Positions 10,291-20,293 of a stretch of DNA of 64,000 bases are shown in pieces; position 1 is the stretch's first letter, and each line of letters opens with the position of its first letter. Source of the DNA: Notospermus geniculatus (lineage: Eukaryota; Nemertea; Pilidiophora; Heteronemertea; Lineidae); assembly GCA_002633025.1 (NCBI GenBank), contig NMRB01003184.1:1-64000 (forward strand), read 5' to 3'. Made by a program: the position numbers and the translations under genes. The notes under the pieces are model-generated. The model worked only from the letters and a program-made list of their open reading frames with translations, searched no databases and was not told the DNA's origin.

Positions 10291-10549
10291 GCGTTTGTAG
10301 CAGGTTTTTTTTTGAAAACGACATTTTGCTGTTTTCCCGCCATCTTGTTTGTCACATGACCAGATGAGATCACATGACCACTGAAAATAGTCCCTGCAGC
10401 ATGGCGGCCATGATACGTCAGAGTCAATGACGACGACAGAGGAAAGTCATGACTCTGTAGTTCAGAGTGTTGAATGAGCCTGTCCAGACGATACAACACA
10501 TGTCTTCCAACAAAGTCAAACATATTTGCTGTATGGAACACAATGTGGC

Positions 10550-10698
10550 ATAAAGCTGCGTTTACCAGACATCCGGAATGCGGTATAGGGATGCGGAATC
10601 CCCGGCGGAAGCGATATGTTGTTTGCGAAAATGCATTGCATTTTCCGCTTCCGCTTTCCGCAATCCGCATTCCGCGTGTCAGCTAAACGTAGCTTATA
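10550..10698. mobile_element. MITE, TAAGCTGCGTTTA ends
   Basis: Left TAAAGCTGCGTTTACCAGAC and right ..GTCAGCTAAACGTAGCTTA. Inner repeats of GGAATGCGG mirror each other. About 145 bp. Confidence 0.75.
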
Positions 10699-10702
10699 TT
10701 AA

Positions 10703-10895
10703 GCCCAGGTCACACTGTGGCGACTTAGGCGGGCGAATCCCCGCGAACTAGAATGAAATAGTCCATGGACCATTTGCTCACCCTTTAGACATAATAGTGT
10801 CATGACAGAAAGGGGTATGTTCATGGGCCATGTGCCATTTCATTCTAGTTCACGGGGATTCACCCGCCTAAGTCGCCACAGTGTGACCAGGGGTG
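10703..10895. mobile_element. Hairpin MITE, ~70-bp arms
   Basis: CCAGGTCACACTGTGGCGAC and the next ~50 bp return inverted at 10822-10893. The loop holds GTCCATGGACC-like words also present near 2785. Confidence 0.85.
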
Positions 10896-11017
10896 GCCGC
10901 ATAGAAACTCCGCTAGCGCTAGCGGAGCCCATCTGCCGACAGTGCTGTACATTTTCCCATGCATTTTAACACCGATAGGCTGTCGAAGCACTACCGGAGT
11001 TTCTATGCGGCTACCCC
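10889..11017. mobile_element. MITE, AGGGGTGGCCGCATAG ends
   Basis: A 27-bp inverted repeat (10889-10915 and 10991-11017) overlapping the previous element by a few bases. It contains the perfect 16-bp palindrome CCGCTAGCGCTAGCGG at 10909-10924. Confidence 0.75.
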
Positions 11018-11043
11018 TGGGCTTTAAAGCGGCGAATCTACTG

Positions 11044-11135
11044 TTGCGATTTTGGCTTGCGACAAGGTTGCGTACCCTTGCGGTCACTTTTTTATGGCAA
11101 TCGGAAGTCCTTATAGTCCTCAAGCCAAAATCGCA
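11044..11135. mobile_element. Hairpin, TGCGATTTTGGCTTG arms
   Basis: 15-bp perfect arms at 11044-11058 and 11121-11135 with weaker pairing outside. Fourth palindromic unit in a row. Confidence 0.6.
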
Positions 11136-11376
11136 CAGCGGACCACCCGCATTAATCAATGAATAAGACTTTTTGGTGGGGGCGTATCTAAAGGGACATG
11201 AGTGGAAATATCAAAGGTGGTCTAGTATTTTTTTCCAGAGCCCTATAGATATGCAGCCGTTTACTTTCGTACTTTCTTACTCGTGTTACTAGGCCTTTAT
11301 CTGTGCTTTGTTTCAGGGTGACAACTGAGTATGTTTGGATAGGTTATTTCCTGCGCAATTCTTGACGGGCAGAGCA

Positions 11377-11490
11377 CCTCTCGGAGTAAGCACCAGCTTG
11401 GCCAGTTTTCTCAACTCCCGTTGCTTGTACCCTCATAGGTAAACTGGCCAGTTCTGGAACTTTTTCTGAGAGGTGAGAGCTTTTTCTTTA
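11377..11490. repeat. Imperfect hairpin
   Basis: GCACCTCTCGGAG and TTGGCCAGTTTT are mirrored by AAACTGGCCAG and CTGAGAGGTG. Confidence 0.5.
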
Positions 11491-11939
11491 TAGGATCCAT
11501 AAACAGTCATTCATCTATTCGGTCATTCGTTATCGGAGTTCGTGTTCCTGTGAATCTAGCGGGGAACTTCCCTTAAAAGGGCAATGTATTCCGTCCGTCC
11601 TCCGCTAAACATGGCCGTTTTAAGGAGACCTCTATTGACAATGTTCAACAACCGCGTATCAACCTCACCCCATGTAACTCTCGTTAATTGGGTATCCATG
11701 TATGCATTGTATTGCAAAGTGCAAAACTACGGTATTGGAGAACGACGCAATCACCGCCGCACAGAATAACTCGAAGGACGGAAGTAAAATGCATGCCTAT
11801 ACATGTAGACAAATGTAGGCCTATGAACACATGTACATGCACATACAAACACACACACGCACGCAAACATAGACCAGGCGATCTTTAATCTTTACTTTGT
11901 TATTGTTTCTGCTTCATTTTAGTTTGAATCAACCGACAG
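11491..11939. other. No gene seen
   Basis: Includes a CA-rich stretch at 11840-11870. Short open frames on both strands lack splice support. Confidence 0.4.
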
Positions 11940-12275
11940 TGATGAGATGTGTCATGTCCCTGAACTGTGAGGAATGCCGATGATACAAATGGTGATCGTT
12001 TTTTGCCAACGATTAGAAAGATGCATTGTAATATCCACGGAAATAACGATGAGACAGCTTATTACACATGAGAGCAAAATAAAAACGTTGCATTCACGTA
12101 ATTCTATTTTTATCAGATGAAGATATGCAGTCGACATTTTTTTGTGGTCACAAAGCATTGGACTGCGGAACTTTGTCTTCCGAACAGCGGAAGCATTCTA
12201 CAGTTAAACCATCATCCCCGAAGAACAATAATGCTTGACATAATCCACATGATTTGAGTCAAGGTTCAAAACATT
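11940..12275 (-). pseudogene. Decayed paralogue of the PAN-like first exon
   Basis: The start at 12026 reads MHLSNRWQKTITICIIGI, clearly related to MHRSDRWQQTIAVSAISAFF of the copy at 5871. A 5-base deletion then shifts the frame, giving PHSSGT and a stop at 11952. Homology covers the upstream flank to about 12275 and fades below 11940, before the cysteine part. It is either a dead duplicate or a copy with an error. Confidence 0.6.
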
Positions 12276-12700
12276 TTTCTTCAGGAGTATCAAAGGATGG
12301 ACGTCAAAAGAGTAGACTTTTATTGGCGTTAAAGATGAAAACTTGATTGAAACAATCTCGTAATTTTTAATCGCTGAGGGGAACCGACAGATGATTGCAA
12401 TTTACGCCGTAGATTCTCGGCGCATACACTATCATGACTATTGTGCACAACTTTTCGATGTCTTCCGATGGTGCAAGATGTACTGTTACTTTCGATGCGT
12501 ACTACAATTCCGTTTGTTCTTCCGAGGTTCAGTTGACCTATTGACATTGCAAGCATAAAGGAATCTGTTGTTGCTCACACCAAGAAAACCCACCATATTA
12601 GGTATATCAAACAATCCTCTATTCTTTTCCCCTCCAAAGAGATCCTCATCCATAATCGTACATCGCCAAACTCTTCGTCAAAAAGTGCGTCAAGTGTAAA
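12276..12700 (-). other. Upstream of the decayed paralogue
   Basis: A minus-strand frame at 12329-12556 ends with TAA and has AATAAA about 5 bases later. This could be a terminal exon of another gene, but codon reading in two frames looks equally plausible, so I do not call a gene. Confidence 0.25.
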
Positions 12701-12709
12701 ATTCATTAA

Positions 12710-12943
12710 AGCCCCTCTGTACGGTATTTTCAGTGTTAGGAAACTGCAGGTAGAGGTCTCGTAGCCTCGTGAAGGTCCCCATATACTTGCCTGACACGTA
12801 CTTCAGACACTCAAGACCTAGTTTTCAGCACACACTGGAAAACCTTCTGGTAGAGCGCTAATGTATCAGATAGAGCATTGTACATTTTACACTACAGTAA
12901 CGTCGGCGAATGTTAGCACTTTCTGAACTGAATACAGTGGGCC
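12710..12943. mobile_element. TTAA-flanked MITE, copy B
   Basis: TTAA at 12706-12709 and 12944-12947. Ends AGCCCCTCTGTA and CAGTGGGCC. Shortest copy of the family. Confidence 0.8.
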
Positions 12944-13149
12944 TTAAAATCAGAGAGCATTAGTTCTAAGGTTGGGAGAAAAATATCAGCTTGATTCTAC
13001 TGCAAACGTTGAACGGAATGACTAAAAGAGATGTTTGCATTTATTGGAAAAATTAGATCAATAAAATCATTATTGCTTCTGGTGTCTTTAGAAATGACTT
13101 AATGCATTTTCTCTCTTCAATTCAATTTCTTTTGAAACCAAATAATCTA

Positions 13150-13395
13150 TTATCACCTCTCGTCTAAAAAGAATATGAAATAGAAATCGGGTTTCAAAGG
13201 TGAAAGACATTGCTTCCTCCCAGATTCGAACCAACGGACCCTTGCATGAGGCACCAATCGCCAGCACTAAGGGGCAGCACGCCCTAACCACTAGGCCAAA
13301 TCCCCATGTTCAAAAAAGATGGTTCAATGGCCCATGTTAAACGAGGTGTCCATCAGTACCCTAGGAATACTCCAAACAATCTCCGGACCCAAACA
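13150..13395 (-). mobile_element. tRNA-derived SINE, tandem copy 1
   Basis: On the minus strand the A box TGGCCTAGTGGTTAGGGCG and the B box GGTTCGAATCT are present but about 85 bp apart, and the acceptor arm cannot pair. It is therefore a SINE head, not a working tRNA. About 80 percent similar to the next copy. Confidence 0.75.
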
Positions 13396-13439
13396 GTTTT
13401 ATGTTATGCGAGGGGTCACATTAAAGGAGATACAAGTAA

Positions 13440-13655
13440 AGAAATGAAATAAAAATCGGGTTTCAAAGGTGAAAGACATTGCTTTCTACCAGATTCGAAC
13501 CCACGGACCCTCGTTTGAGGCACCATTCGCCAGCACTAAGGGACAGCACGCCCTAACCACTATGCCAAATCCCCATCGTCAAAGAAGGTGGTTCAATGGC
13601 CCATGTTAAACGAGGCGTCCGTCAGTACCCTGCGAGTAGTCCAAACAATCTCCTC
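13440..13655 (-). mobile_element. tRNA-derived SINE, tandem copy 2
   Basis: Second copy about 265 bp along, in the same orientation, with the B box reading GGGTTCGAATC. It lies at the downstream side of the DUF3987-like pseudogene. Confidence 0.75.
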
Positions 13656-13786
13656 CGTCATCTGCTCCGTCATATACAGTTTTCTGGCGAAGGCCAGGAA
13701 GGAGCGCTTATTTCTGTCGGAATTACGAGATCCCCTTCAAGCCGGTTGAGTCTGTGTTGCATAGCGTGGAACAGTACGCGGACGTT

Positions 13787-14605
13787 TATGGCAAGCGGTT
13801 TGTCCACTTTATATAAAATCTACGATTTTGAATCAAAAACCTCTATTTTATGGACAAAATCACAATTTTTGACTCAAAAACATAGGTTTTGTTCTCCAAA
13901 CTACCATTTTGTCTTCAAAATCATAGATTTTATCAAAATATAAGTTATAACCCCCATTTTATAACAAAATCTATGATTTTGTATCGCATCTACCATTTTA
14001 GCTTCAAAATCATAGTTTTTGACAAAATGATGGTTGTAACCCCCATTTTAGCTCAAAAACCTAGATTTTATCTTAAAATCCTAGTTTTTGGTAGCAGTTT
14101 GTCCACTTGATTCAAAATCCTATATTTTGAACCGGTAACTATGGTTTTGACTCGTAACTATGGTTTTATAAAACGTACGTAAAAAGTATGTAAACAGTAG
14201 GCCTACATACCTGGAATCGAGGTAAATGCATAGCAACAGTAACTATGATTTTAGCTATGCCCTAAAAGCATGAAAAGGTATCAAAATACCAGTTACAACC
14301 GCTATTTTGACAAAATCTATGATTTTAAGGCTAAAATAGTAGTTACCGACAAAATATAGGTTTTTGAGCTAAAATGGGGTTGTAACCATCATTTTGTCAA
14401 AAACTAGGATTTTGAAGCTAAAATGGTAGATGCGATTCAAAATCATAGATTTTGTTATAAAATGGGGGTTATAGGCCTAACTTATCTTTTGATAAAATAT
14501 ATGACTTTGAAGACAAAATGGTAGTTCGGAGAACAAAATCTATGTTTTGAGTCAAAAACTATGATTTTGTCGATTTTGTATAAAGTGGACAAACCGCTTG
14601 CCATA
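13787..14605. mobile_element. TU-like foldback, AAAATCATAGATTTTG arms
   Basis: Ends TATGGCAAGCGGTTTGTCCA and its exact complement. The arms are tandem near-palindromic 16-20 bp units built on AAAATCTATGATTTTG. The 6-bp direct repeat GACGTT flanks it (13781-13786 and 14606-14611). Removing the element and one repeat restores the pseudogene reading frame. GTTTGTCCACTT also occurs internally near 14098. Confidence 0.85.
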
Positions 14606-14776
14606 GACGTTGGCTGCTAGCTGTAGGAGATGGGAAGTGTGTTTGCTGGAGGATAAAACTCCTTCGTCCAGCTGCGAGTCAGCGATGTGAGCCTCCTCCG
14701 CATCTGGAAAAAGATACGGTTGAGGTATTTCGAATACTACAGCGACCGGGCATGGAGTATACTAGTAGCCTATACC

Positions 14777-14794
14777 ATAAAGACATGTCTTTAT
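14777..14794. repeat. Short perfect palindrome
   Basis: ATAAAGACATGTCTTTAT. A related but imperfect hairpin lies at 17025-17043. Confidence 0.6.
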
Positions 14795-15737
14795 GCCTAT
14801 ACTATTCAACGGATATATGGTTAAGTGGTAACCCTTCGTAGCTCATGGAGCGGCTATTTATCAGCTGCAGAATATTTCAGGGACAAATCAGTTAATAGCA
14901 TTCCACATAGAATATACGGGTATACTTTTTCAATCTTTGGATTACGTGCTTAAAACAGGCGTCGTGGCCACCAAGTGACAGTGACGGAAAAATGTAGGGT
15001 ACATGGGCTGGGTGATTTGTTGAACTTTTCAAGAAAATGCACGTGACCCTTACCTGAATCCGAATTATACTTTGCGTCAACCGCCTGGGCGTACTTCTCC
15101 ATTATATGGTCAAAACTGTCTTGGGCATCAGCCGATAAAGTGTATTTGACGCCTGTAACTGATAAATTATCATAAACATAGCGGCAATGTCGTCTTCTTT
15201 CAGACCCATAAGGGTTAAAAGGTTGAAGTTCTCACGTACAGTTGTTGGCCGATATATTTTCGGTTTACTACAAATGATCAGAAACCTGTCAATGAAACTG
15301 CCATTGCAACTACAGAGCTGCGCCAATTCTGACAGGAGAGTGTCGGGCTGAATAGAGATGTGCATGCACAGCGAAGCAGATTTAAATATTCTTTGCCGCG
15401 CGACAAATGTACTGGAGTCACCTTTGCCTCCCCACAATTGACACAGCAGACACCTCTCATTCTCTCCTTTACCCTCCTTGCTTCTCACGGATGACAGTAG
15501 CCTATCATCACAGGTCACCAAGCCGTATCCTTGCGAATCTCCTGCTGTACGTTGTCAGGACAAGTGGCTTTTCTGTCTCCTCCAACAACGCTTCTGCTAC
15601 AGGCTCCACCACTTTTTCGTAATCAAACTTTTTCCTCCGCCCGGATCACACACGGACATCAGATACAGATTCATCGACGTCAGAATTTCGAACTTGTCAG
15701 AACTTCGGACCACACAGAGAACTTGTTAACATTCGAG

Positions 15738-15975
15738 GAGCCTGATAGCCTAGTGGCTATCACGCCCGCTTAGCAAGCGGCAGGTCCCGGGTTCGAATCC
15801 AGCCCGGGCCATATGGGATTTAATTCCCGGCTCTTCAGTCCGTAAGCCGTGGTGCCTTGTACCTTGTGTCTTCGCAAGGGCAAGTAAAAGACCCCATCCA
15901 AGTGAGGAACATGAGTAGCTTGTACTTACCAGTGCCAATATTGCCTGATTGCGTCGGCCCTGACGGAAAAATGAA
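15738..15975 (+). mobile_element. tRNA-derived SINE with full head
   Basis: The head has an A box (TAGCCTAGTGGCTATC), an anticodon-like hairpin CCGC-TTAGCAA-GCGG and a B box GGGTTCGAATCC. Acceptor and T stems do not pair well. The tail (CCATATGGGATTTAATTCCC onward) matches 23651-23990. It lies at the 5' side of the DUF3987-like pseudogene. Confidence 0.8.
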
Positions 15976-16059
15976 ATACAAAAAAAAATACATGTACTTG
16001 TTAATGTTACCGGTAACATTGCAGACATGGTGAGAGGTGTAGGCCTACAATCGGGAACA

Positions 16060-16218
16060 TTTGCGTGATGGCGGGATGTCATCGTACGGCAGTTTCACTT
16101 TATAAGACACCCGATAAATGCGGTTTGCCTCCGACTGTTTGAACCGATAACTCGAACCTGACTTGGAGATTCTCAGATTGGGACACTAAAATACTGGTGT
16201 GGCTTCAGGGCCGGACTG
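16060..16218 (+). other. Possible 5' UTR exon
   Basis: Unique-looking sequence ending in GGACT|GTAAGTATAG. It could be a leader exon for the gene starting at 16527, but nothing ties it firmly. Confidence 0.2.
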
Positions 16219-16483
16219 TAAGTATAGGTTTGAGAGGGTAATGTTTTGTAGGACAATAGTACATCGAATGGAAAGTCTGGTTCCACCCAGCCAAGTCAAG
16301 GAAATTGGAGGGAGTTTCAATGAACATGGGCGTACAAAGGTTGAAAGTAAACCGTCCACGGACGTGGCCATTCTTCGCGAATCTAAACCAGTCAACTGAC
16401 ACTCAGCATGAATGGGGTTTTTGTGGCATTAGAAGTACATGTAACTAAGTTCAATACATGAGTACTTTCGTGGTTGTTTGCAG

Positions 16484-16584
16484 TGGTTGATCGAAAGACC
16501 CGTATTATAGGAAAGCAAACTTCAATATGGATGTGCCACCATTGGAAAGAAAAAGTGAAGAACAAAGTCCAGACTCCGCCAAAG
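16484..16584 (+). CDS. Start exon of zinc-binding protein gene
   Basis: An acceptor (GTTGTTTGCAG) precedes 16484, and CCAAAG|GTAAAC ends the exon. From the ATG at 16527 it reads MDVPPLERKSEEQSPDSAK plus one base, an acidic, disordered-looking N-terminus. The upstream part would be 5' UTR. The dangling base G pairs in phase with the exon at 20294, giving K-G-E-D-Q-L across the junction. Further exons could sit between them, including in the 878-base gap. A longer reading frame over 16474-16980 runs into the MITE at 16634 and is not the gene. Protein family unknown. Confidence 0.45.
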
Positions 16585-16633
16585 GTAAACCTTACAGAAA
16601 GTAGGCCTACCACAGATTACCATAGTTGTACGA

Positions 16634-17009
16634 CGTTTTGGTTCCCAAAGCCACCGCTAGGACTAGAAGGCTTCGGCTCTGGCTGCCATCTTTGCGACAA
16701 AAAATTTGTCGCGGATCTATTTATAGATATTATGTTGACATCACGGGATATTTTTAGAATAACCACGTGGGTGCTAAATGTAATTGGACACGCCAAATGG
16801 CGTGGAATGGCAACACAGAGGAGGTTTTTTGATGAGAATGTTTGTATGTGTTGCAGATCTGTAACAAAAGGTCAAAATCATCGCCGTTTTGTAGACCGAA
16901 TGAGAATGAAATTTTACCAGAAAATGGACCGTTACAATGACGTCAGCAACAAAATGTCAGCCAGAGCCGAAGCCTTCTAGCCCTAGCGGTGGCTTCGGGA
17001 ACCAAAATG
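16634..17009. mobile_element. Mutator-like MITE, TTTTGGTTCCC ends
   Basis: Arms of about 55 bp (GTTCCCAAAGCCACCGCTAG and on) are inverted at 16955-17009. It is flanked by GTTGTACGA and GTTCTACCA, a 9-bp target duplication with two changes. The same ends form the 62-bp palindromes at 53736 and 55507. It lies in the intron after the exon at 16484. Confidence 0.8.
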
Positions 17010-17119
17010 GTTCTACCATATATCATAAAGAATGTCTTTATGCATATATTTTACCATCGAGCACTTTGTTCCTTAGCACCATCGAACTCGAAATAAATGC
17101 TAAAATACCATAAAAAACA

Positions 17120-17272
17120 AAGTTCACCATACAAGTCAACATTAAAGTATGGAACAACATGACAGAAAACGTTGATGACCTTTTCAAAAACAAACGCCTA
17201 CGTGCAGAAAACCTAGAGGTGACGGTCTACCAGGGTATAGTGTCATTACAAAGTACCAAAGACACAACATTC
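17120..17272 (+). CDS. Candidate exon, unknown protein
   Basis: Open frame including VWNNMTENVDDLFKNKRL and AENLEVTVYQGIVSLQS, ending TTFT|GTAAGT with a full-consensus donor. No acceptor fits the phase of the exon at 16484, so it may belong to another transcript or be chance. Confidence 0.25.
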
Positions 17273-17375
17273 ACTGTAAGTACTTATAAGTGTGCATGCT
17301 CGTGGGTGTGTGTGCTCATAGGATTCTCCTGCCACTATCGCATAACTAATACAATGCGTGCATGCGCACCGACAG

Positions 17376-18230
17376 GACGTTCAATAGAGTTGTTGCCTAT
17401 TCCTAACAGTTGAGGTGTCCTGAAATAAGGTGGCCCTCAAAATTTGCATACAGCAGTTGAGCCATGCAGTGCTTGGCCAGACAGTAGTGAATGGTATCTG
17501 CATTCAACAGTTGATCAGCAGTTGACAGTTGGCCATGGCAGTGAGAAGAGAAAGGGTAACCTTGGAGGAACCTCCAAGGTGTAACAGATGAAGTGATACC
17601 AAGAGTGTTTCCGGGCAGACGAGGCATATTCCTCCAAATTTGGTTGTCTGGCCGCCGAACATACAGCCAAACTTGGTAGCATTCCTGTGATGGCTGTTGT
17701 TACGTACACCTCATTCACACCAAATATCATGGCCAATATGAAAACTGAAGTGCATACTAAATTAAGTGGTTCAGTAAGAATGGTAATAAGGTGCATTGGG
17801 AGGCGTAATGAAAAGGATAGAACCACATAGTATTGAGTATTAAAGGTACAGGTGTAGATCTATGTCATCTTGATTTGAGGCAAAATGCCTGGCTATTGTC
17901 ATCGTGAGAATATTTCTTTTCATCCCAGCAATGCGTGTTACAAACTGGTACAAAGCACCACTTCACTGAGTGCTCACTGTAGTTCACTGCTGAGCCGCTC
18001 AGCCTAGCCCATGTTAATTTACGGAGTGGTCTGGTTGTTGCAGTAATACACCGCACTGATATGATGTAACATGTTGTCCTGTTTCTGAGAGTGAGCTGAC
18101 CTAATTTGGGGTCAGTGCACTCTGCAGGCCTAACTGAACTGATTATGATAATAATAGGTCTAGTCAGATTTCCCTCTGCAGTGCTTGGCACCTCAACTGT
18201 TAGGAATAGGCAACAACTCTAATATCTACA
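17376..18230. mobile_element. 855-bp TIR element
   Basis: AGAGTTGTTGCCTATTCCTA continuing into ACAGTTGAGGTG at 17388-17416 is perfectly inverted at 18190-18220. The interior has a 22-bp palindrome (ACCTTGGAGGAACCTCCAAG, 17560-17581) and hydrophobic minus-strand frames that I cannot match to a transposase. Confidence 0.7.
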
Positions 18231-18344
18231 GTAGGCCTACTTTCAATATTTACAGTGCGTGCATGCGTATCTACAGAACTTTAATATTTACAGTGCCTGC
18301 ATGCGCATCTACAGAACTTTCAATGACAATAATAATGTTAGAGT

Positions 18345-18570
18345 TGGTGATCACAATATGCGTAAACCCCCTCTTCTCCAGCAATCTTTTCTTTTTCTTT
18401 AAACTCCTTCGTTCACCAAATACTGTCATTCCCCACCAAACTGTTGCTTTCTCTTCACCAAACTGTCATTTTCCTGACCAAACTCTTCTTTCACTTTGCC
18501 ACACTCTTCTTTTTTTCTCCAGCAAACTTTTCCTTTCTCTTTATACACCTTCGTTCACCAAGAGAAGGAC
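18345..18570. repeat. Pyrimidine-rich low-complexity stretch
   Basis: CT-rich sequence with scattered TTCACCAAACTGTC-like words. The reading frames over it are compositional. Confidence 0.6.
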
Positions 18571-19163
18571 ACCCGTGTGTGTGTGTATGTTTTTCGTGTT
18601 TTTCTGCATTAGAACGGATAAAGTCATGCTTCCACATCTTGAAAGGTAGGTTACTTTCATTACTTTTCATTACTCAATCTGATTAGTTATATCGAATCGT
18701 GTGGCTGACCTGCTAGACCTTCTCAATTGTCTTTGGCCTCGCCCTTCTTTGTTAGTGCATTCCAACAATGCTGGCGTATGGAAAGTTCCGGCCCGCTCCC
18801 AGTCCGAAAGTACTGAAAGTTCAATTTTTATTTTCGTAATGCCTGCGTGTAGCCTATTTCTCGTTTTATCCTTCTAACTAATGTTTATTTTGTTTTGTTT
18901 GCAGTGATTGTGATGCCGACATTGATGCCTCATGTACTGCCGTGTACAATGTTCGTGTACTTGCATACGAGCCCATGATGCGACTTCGCCGATAGGATTT
19001 GGAATACACTGGCGCCACCACCGACATTGGAAGTCTATTGGGTTTGGAGAGACATTCAAAACATGGCGGACGGGCGTTCGAAACATGGCGGATGGGCACT
19101 AGTTTGACATTTACGCCGCGCGATGGCGCGGCTTATTTTTTAAAACCTCCCATGCGCTGCTTT
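18571..19163. other. No gene seen
   Basis: Unique-looking sequence up to the gap; no credible exon. Confidence 0.4.
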
Positions 19164-20041
19164 NNNNNNNNNNNNNNNNNNNNNNNNNNNNNNNNNNNNN
19201 NNNNNNNNNNNNNNNNNNNNNNNNNNNNNNNNNNNNNNNNNNNNNNNNNNNNNNNNNNNNNNNNNNNNNNNNNNNNNNNNNNNNNNNNNNNNNNNNNNNN
19301 NNNNNNNNNNNNNNNNNNNNNNNNNNNNNNNNNNNNNNNNNNNNNNNNNNNNNNNNNNNNNNNNNNNNNNNNNNNNNNNNNNNNNNNNNNNNNNNNNNNN
19401 NNNNNNNNNNNNNNNNNNNNNNNNNNNNNNNNNNNNNNNNNNNNNNNNNNNNNNNNNNNNNNNNNNNNNNNNNNNNNNNNNNNNNNNNNNNNNNNNNNNN
19501 NNNNNNNNNNNNNNNNNNNNNNNNNNNNNNNNNNNNNNNNNNNNNNNNNNNNNNNNNNNNNNNNNNNNNNNNNNNNNNNNNNNNNNNNNNNNNNNNNNNN
19601 NNNNNNNNNNNNNNNNNNNNNNNNNNNNNNNNNNNNNNNNNNNNNNNNNNNNNNNNNNNNNNNNNNNNNNNNNNNNNNNNNNNNNNNNNNNNNNNNNNNN
19701 NNNNNNNNNNNNNNNNNNNNNNNNNNNNNNNNNNNNNNNNNNNNNNNNNNNNNNNNNNNNNNNNNNNNNNNNNNNNNNNNNNNNNNNNNNNNNNNNNNNN
19801 NNNNNNNNNNNNNNNNNNNNNNNNNNNNNNNNNNNNNNNNNNNNNNNNNNNNNNNNNNNNNNNNNNNNNNNNNNNNNNNNNNNNNNNNNNNNNNNNNNNN
19901 NNNNNNNNNNNNNNNNNNNNNNNNNNNNNNNNNNNNNNNNNNNNNNNNNNNNNNNNNNNNNNNNNNNNNNNNNNNNNNNNNNNNNNNNNNNNNNNNNNNN
20001 NNNNNNNNNNNNNNNNNNNNNNNNNNNNNNNNNNNNNNNNN
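19164..20041. other. Assembly gap, 878 N
   Basis: Unknown bases. Reading frames that cross it are artefacts. Confidence 0.99.
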
Positions 20042-20159
20042 GTCAACCACAACCCCGTGGCGAGCGGCCAAACCACAGAAAAATTGACAAAATAACAATT
20101 GAAATGTGATTTCATTCACTGGGAACAACTTACGCTGAATGATAAGCATGATGCCTGAA

Positions 20160-20293
20160 TCTAGGGATCATACTTAGCTGTGTGTCATACTAAGGCCTTT
20201 TATGAATACCAACATAAGTATCATGACTAGCTAAGTATTATACTTAGCGTTTATTCATGACTAAGTTAAGAACGTTTATGAATACGGCCCCAG
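20160..20293. mobile_element. Right end of a TTTATGAATACGGCCC MITE
   Basis: TTTATGAATACGGCCC at 20276-20291 is the end shared by hairpin MITEs at 23476 and 36184. A second TTTTATGAATACC lies at 20198. The element stops at, or within a base or two of, the next exon. Confidence 0.45.

Larger units (their letters stand above)
13656..15735 (-). pseudogene. DUF3987-like P-loop protein, broken
   Basis: In minus-strand order: MNLYLMSVCDPGGGKS (a Walker A-like PGGGKS), a frameshift, FDYEKVVEPVAEALLEE, a frameshift, GYGLVTCDDRLLSSV, then SELAQLCSCNGSFIDRFLI, a frameshift (near 15150), VKYTLSADAQDSFDHIMEKY and a preserved donor CAG|GTAAGG at 15055. A second exon follows an acceptor at 14737: FPDAEEAHIADSQLDEGVLS to LLQLAANV. 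It is cut by a foldback (13787-14605) and resumes as RVLFHAMQHRLNRLEGDLVI. The order of blocks fits DUF3987-domain proteins, helicase-like ATPases of unknown role found in several invertebrates. At least three frameshifts and one insertion make it a pseudogene; the family name is moderately certain. Confidence 0.6.

Noticed and set aside
12329-12556. Terminal exon with AATAAA just after the stop
   Set aside because: Two frames look equally coding-like and no upstream exon was found.
15738-15812. Functional tRNA (anticodon AGC)
   Set aside because: A and B boxes and an anticodon hairpin are present, but T and acceptor stems do not pair, and the tail recurs elsewhere as a SINE.
16474-16980. 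168-codon plus-strand frame
   Set aside because: Most of it is the Mutator-like MITE at 16634-17009. Only the first part overlaps the real exon candidate, and in another frame.
17515-17826. Transposase in the 855-bp TIR element
   Set aside because: The frame is mainly hydrophobic and shows no DDE-like spacing that I can recognise.
18999-20149. Reading frames of more than 300 codons on both strands
   Set aside because: They exist only because the 878 N bases contain no stops. The same applies to the frames over 46026-46834.
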